Source: Motacilla alba alba (lineage: Eukaryota > Chordata > Aves > Passeriformes > Motacillidae). Taken from it: a stretch of 64,000 nucleotides of DNA. Below, in pieces: positions 62,290-64,000 of this stretch (its first letter is position 1; each line of letters opens with the position of its first letter). Position numbers and translations under genes: made by a program. The stretch covers positions 13,096,790-13,160,789 of the forward strand of contig NC_052017.1 in assembly GCF_015832195.1 (NCBI RefSeq). The letters run 5' to 3'. The notes below the pieces were generated by a model. The model searched no databases and was not told the origin of the DNA. It saw nothing but the letters and a program-made list of their open reading frames with translations.

Positions 62290-64000
62290 TAATTTCTGTG
62301 GTGTGAGAAAGACAATTTTTGTTTCTTTGAGAGCAATTATAGCTTCTTTGGATGTAATGCTCTTGCATACCAGAATCAGTGTTCTATTTCCACTGTTTTT
62401 TTGCATGAAGCAGTATCCTGTATTGGTGACTCTCTGTACGTCAACTCATTGATCTGAGACATAATTCAGGTTCTTAGTAATTATTTTAAAATTTTTTTTC
62501 CAAAAGAGAATATAAACTTTAGATAACTTATACAATACACACTTATTCCATATGAAGGAACAGTTTTTAAATCTAGAATAAACTGAAATCCTAGAACAGG
62601 TGACATGATAAATGAAGGTGCAGTGTCAGCAGGATTAGTGTGGAGCCACAGTGTGAACTTTGGCAAATTAGAAGGCTCCTGAGTTGCTAATTCCGGCTGC
62701 AGGGAGATTGGTAGAGCTAATCTTGTCCATCTGATCTGTTTTGGTTTGGATATATGAATTAATCTGCTTTAAATTCTTCTCAAATCTGAACACACAGCCC
62801 CTGCTGACGGTACCTGTGCTCAGGTGTGGTCCTGAAGACCATTCTGTAATTATAACGTGTGGGAAATCTTGGTTTTTAAAGACACTCCTAAGTGTTTCCT
62901 TGAGCCCTGGGATGTCAGTTGCTGAAGGGCCTTTTTGCCCAGTGAAACAAGATCAGACCTGAGTGAAGAGTTCTTTTTGGCACTGAGCAGTGGCTCTCAA
63001 GGTGTTCTACTGCTGCTCTCCACAGACACACTCCTGCAGCGTGCTCTAGTCCACATGTTACCATAGTCAACAACAGATTAAAACCCAAAAGATGGTCTTA
63101 TCAAGTGATTTTGTTGTCATTGCTCTTAGCTCTACTCACCTGTTGCACCTTGATGGGCCTGATATCCTACCTCTGCCAGGGCTAGTTAGTTGACTTTGTA
63201 CTGGAGAAGACAGCTTGGCTTTGATTACAGGTTTTGAATCTTTGCAGATCAATTTAAGCTGTTGGGCTTCTTCTGTGAGGAATCAAAACATCCTTATGCT
63301 GTTTAACACCGTACTGAATTTTGGAAAACCTACCCATTTACTGTCATAGTCTTTTCAGTCTTGAATTAAATAGATTACTGGTTGCATGTCACAATCTGTC
63401 ATGTGTTTTAGCTCTTGGGGATTCTCCTATTTCATGTGAGTCTTCCTTTTTACTGATTTCAGCAGCTGCAAATACTTTTAAGCAAGACAACAAGAAGGGA
63501 AGGCAATAAAAGGATGTGAGATGGAAAGAGAAGTGGGACTGAGTATGGAAAAGAGAATAAAATAGAGAAAGAGGAGGGGAAGAAAGAAGATTTTGAGGCT
63601 AATGAAAGGAAAATAAGAGAAATCAGAGTGAAAGAGATCATGTGTCACTTCTTTCTGATTATTTTTTTCTTATGTTGTCTCTTCTAAGCCAAGAACTATC
63701 TTAGAAGCTGTGTTCAAATTTCAACTGTCTGCTTTTGCCCCATTCCTCTTTTAAGTACTTGATTCTGGTCATAGCACATAATTGGAAATTTTTGGAAGTT
63801 TTCAGTGAGAAGCTCGGCTGTAGCAGTGAAGGTGACCGTGTATATCCTGGTCACACTCCTTGCAAGGAAATGTGTAACACATTCCCTGCTGGTCCTTCAT
63901 GCTTTGACACTTGACTGCTGGCCTGTGCCCTAGAAAAGGCTTTCCCCAGGTGCCGTGGGACTTTGCTCAGGAGCAAATATTTATGCAGGAGTGATAGCAT
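62290..64000. other. Intergenic, no gene seen, to window end
   Basis: Mixed sequence with a purine-rich block at about 63490-63640 (aag/gag-rich, about 150 bp). No coding exon was supported. Confidence 0.75.

Noticed and set aside
63815..63845. A match to the start of PARD3 coding sequence (gtgaaggtgaccgtgt)
   Set aside because: There is no ATG in place, the match stops after about 15 bases, the following codons differ, and no CpG-rich promoter surrounds it. It is taken as coincidence.
25260..64000. Search for ACAT1, NPAT or ATM exons
   Set aside because: These are neighbours of CUL5, not CUL2. None of their conserved motifs was found.

Overview
The window is vertebrate nuclear DNA and very probably from a bird. 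The genes are split by spliceosomal introns, the sequence is A+T-rich, and there is a clear 3' end of a CR1 LINE, the main avian retroposon, near 30.3-30.46 kb. A short fragment near 62.2 kb matches my memory of an LTR family common in songbirds, so a passerine is my best guess.

One gene is recognisable. The + strand carries the last 15 coding exons of CUL2 (cullin-2), from 5327 to the stop codon at 23542-23544. Joined, they encode 576 residues without a frameshift or internal stop. Counted back from the C-terminus they correspond to residues 170-745, exactly the length expected from the 745-residue mammalian protein. Residues 1-169 lie upstream of the window, and bases 1-5326 are intron. CUL2 is the scaffold of the CRL2 ubiquitin ligases, including the VHL complex. 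The RBX1-binding C-terminal domain and the neddylation lysine (K689, codon 20488-20490) are intact. Splice sites are canonical except for one GC-AG intron and one GAG acceptor. Polyadenylation signals lie 450-465 bp after the stop, with a distal cluster of four about 1.7 kb after it.

From about 25.25 kb to the end there is almost 39 kb in which I can support no protein-coding gene. In mammals the next gene downstream of CUL2 is PARD3, across a long intergenic gap, and this interval fits that gap. It holds the CR1 3' end, a likely older CR1 remnant, a probable MIR-like ancient SINE, an LTR fragment, a long TA microsatellite and other simple repeats. Two features stand out at 32.0-32.8 kb. One is a ~225-bp retroposon-like insert with a 45-base A tail, a flanking direct repeat and a perfect 14-bp hairpin. 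The other is a CpG-rich patch that ends in an ATG in good context followed by a strong splice-donor sequence. No tRNA, rRNA, CRISPR array or bacterial-type feature was seen. Open frames outside CUL2 look like chance frames.
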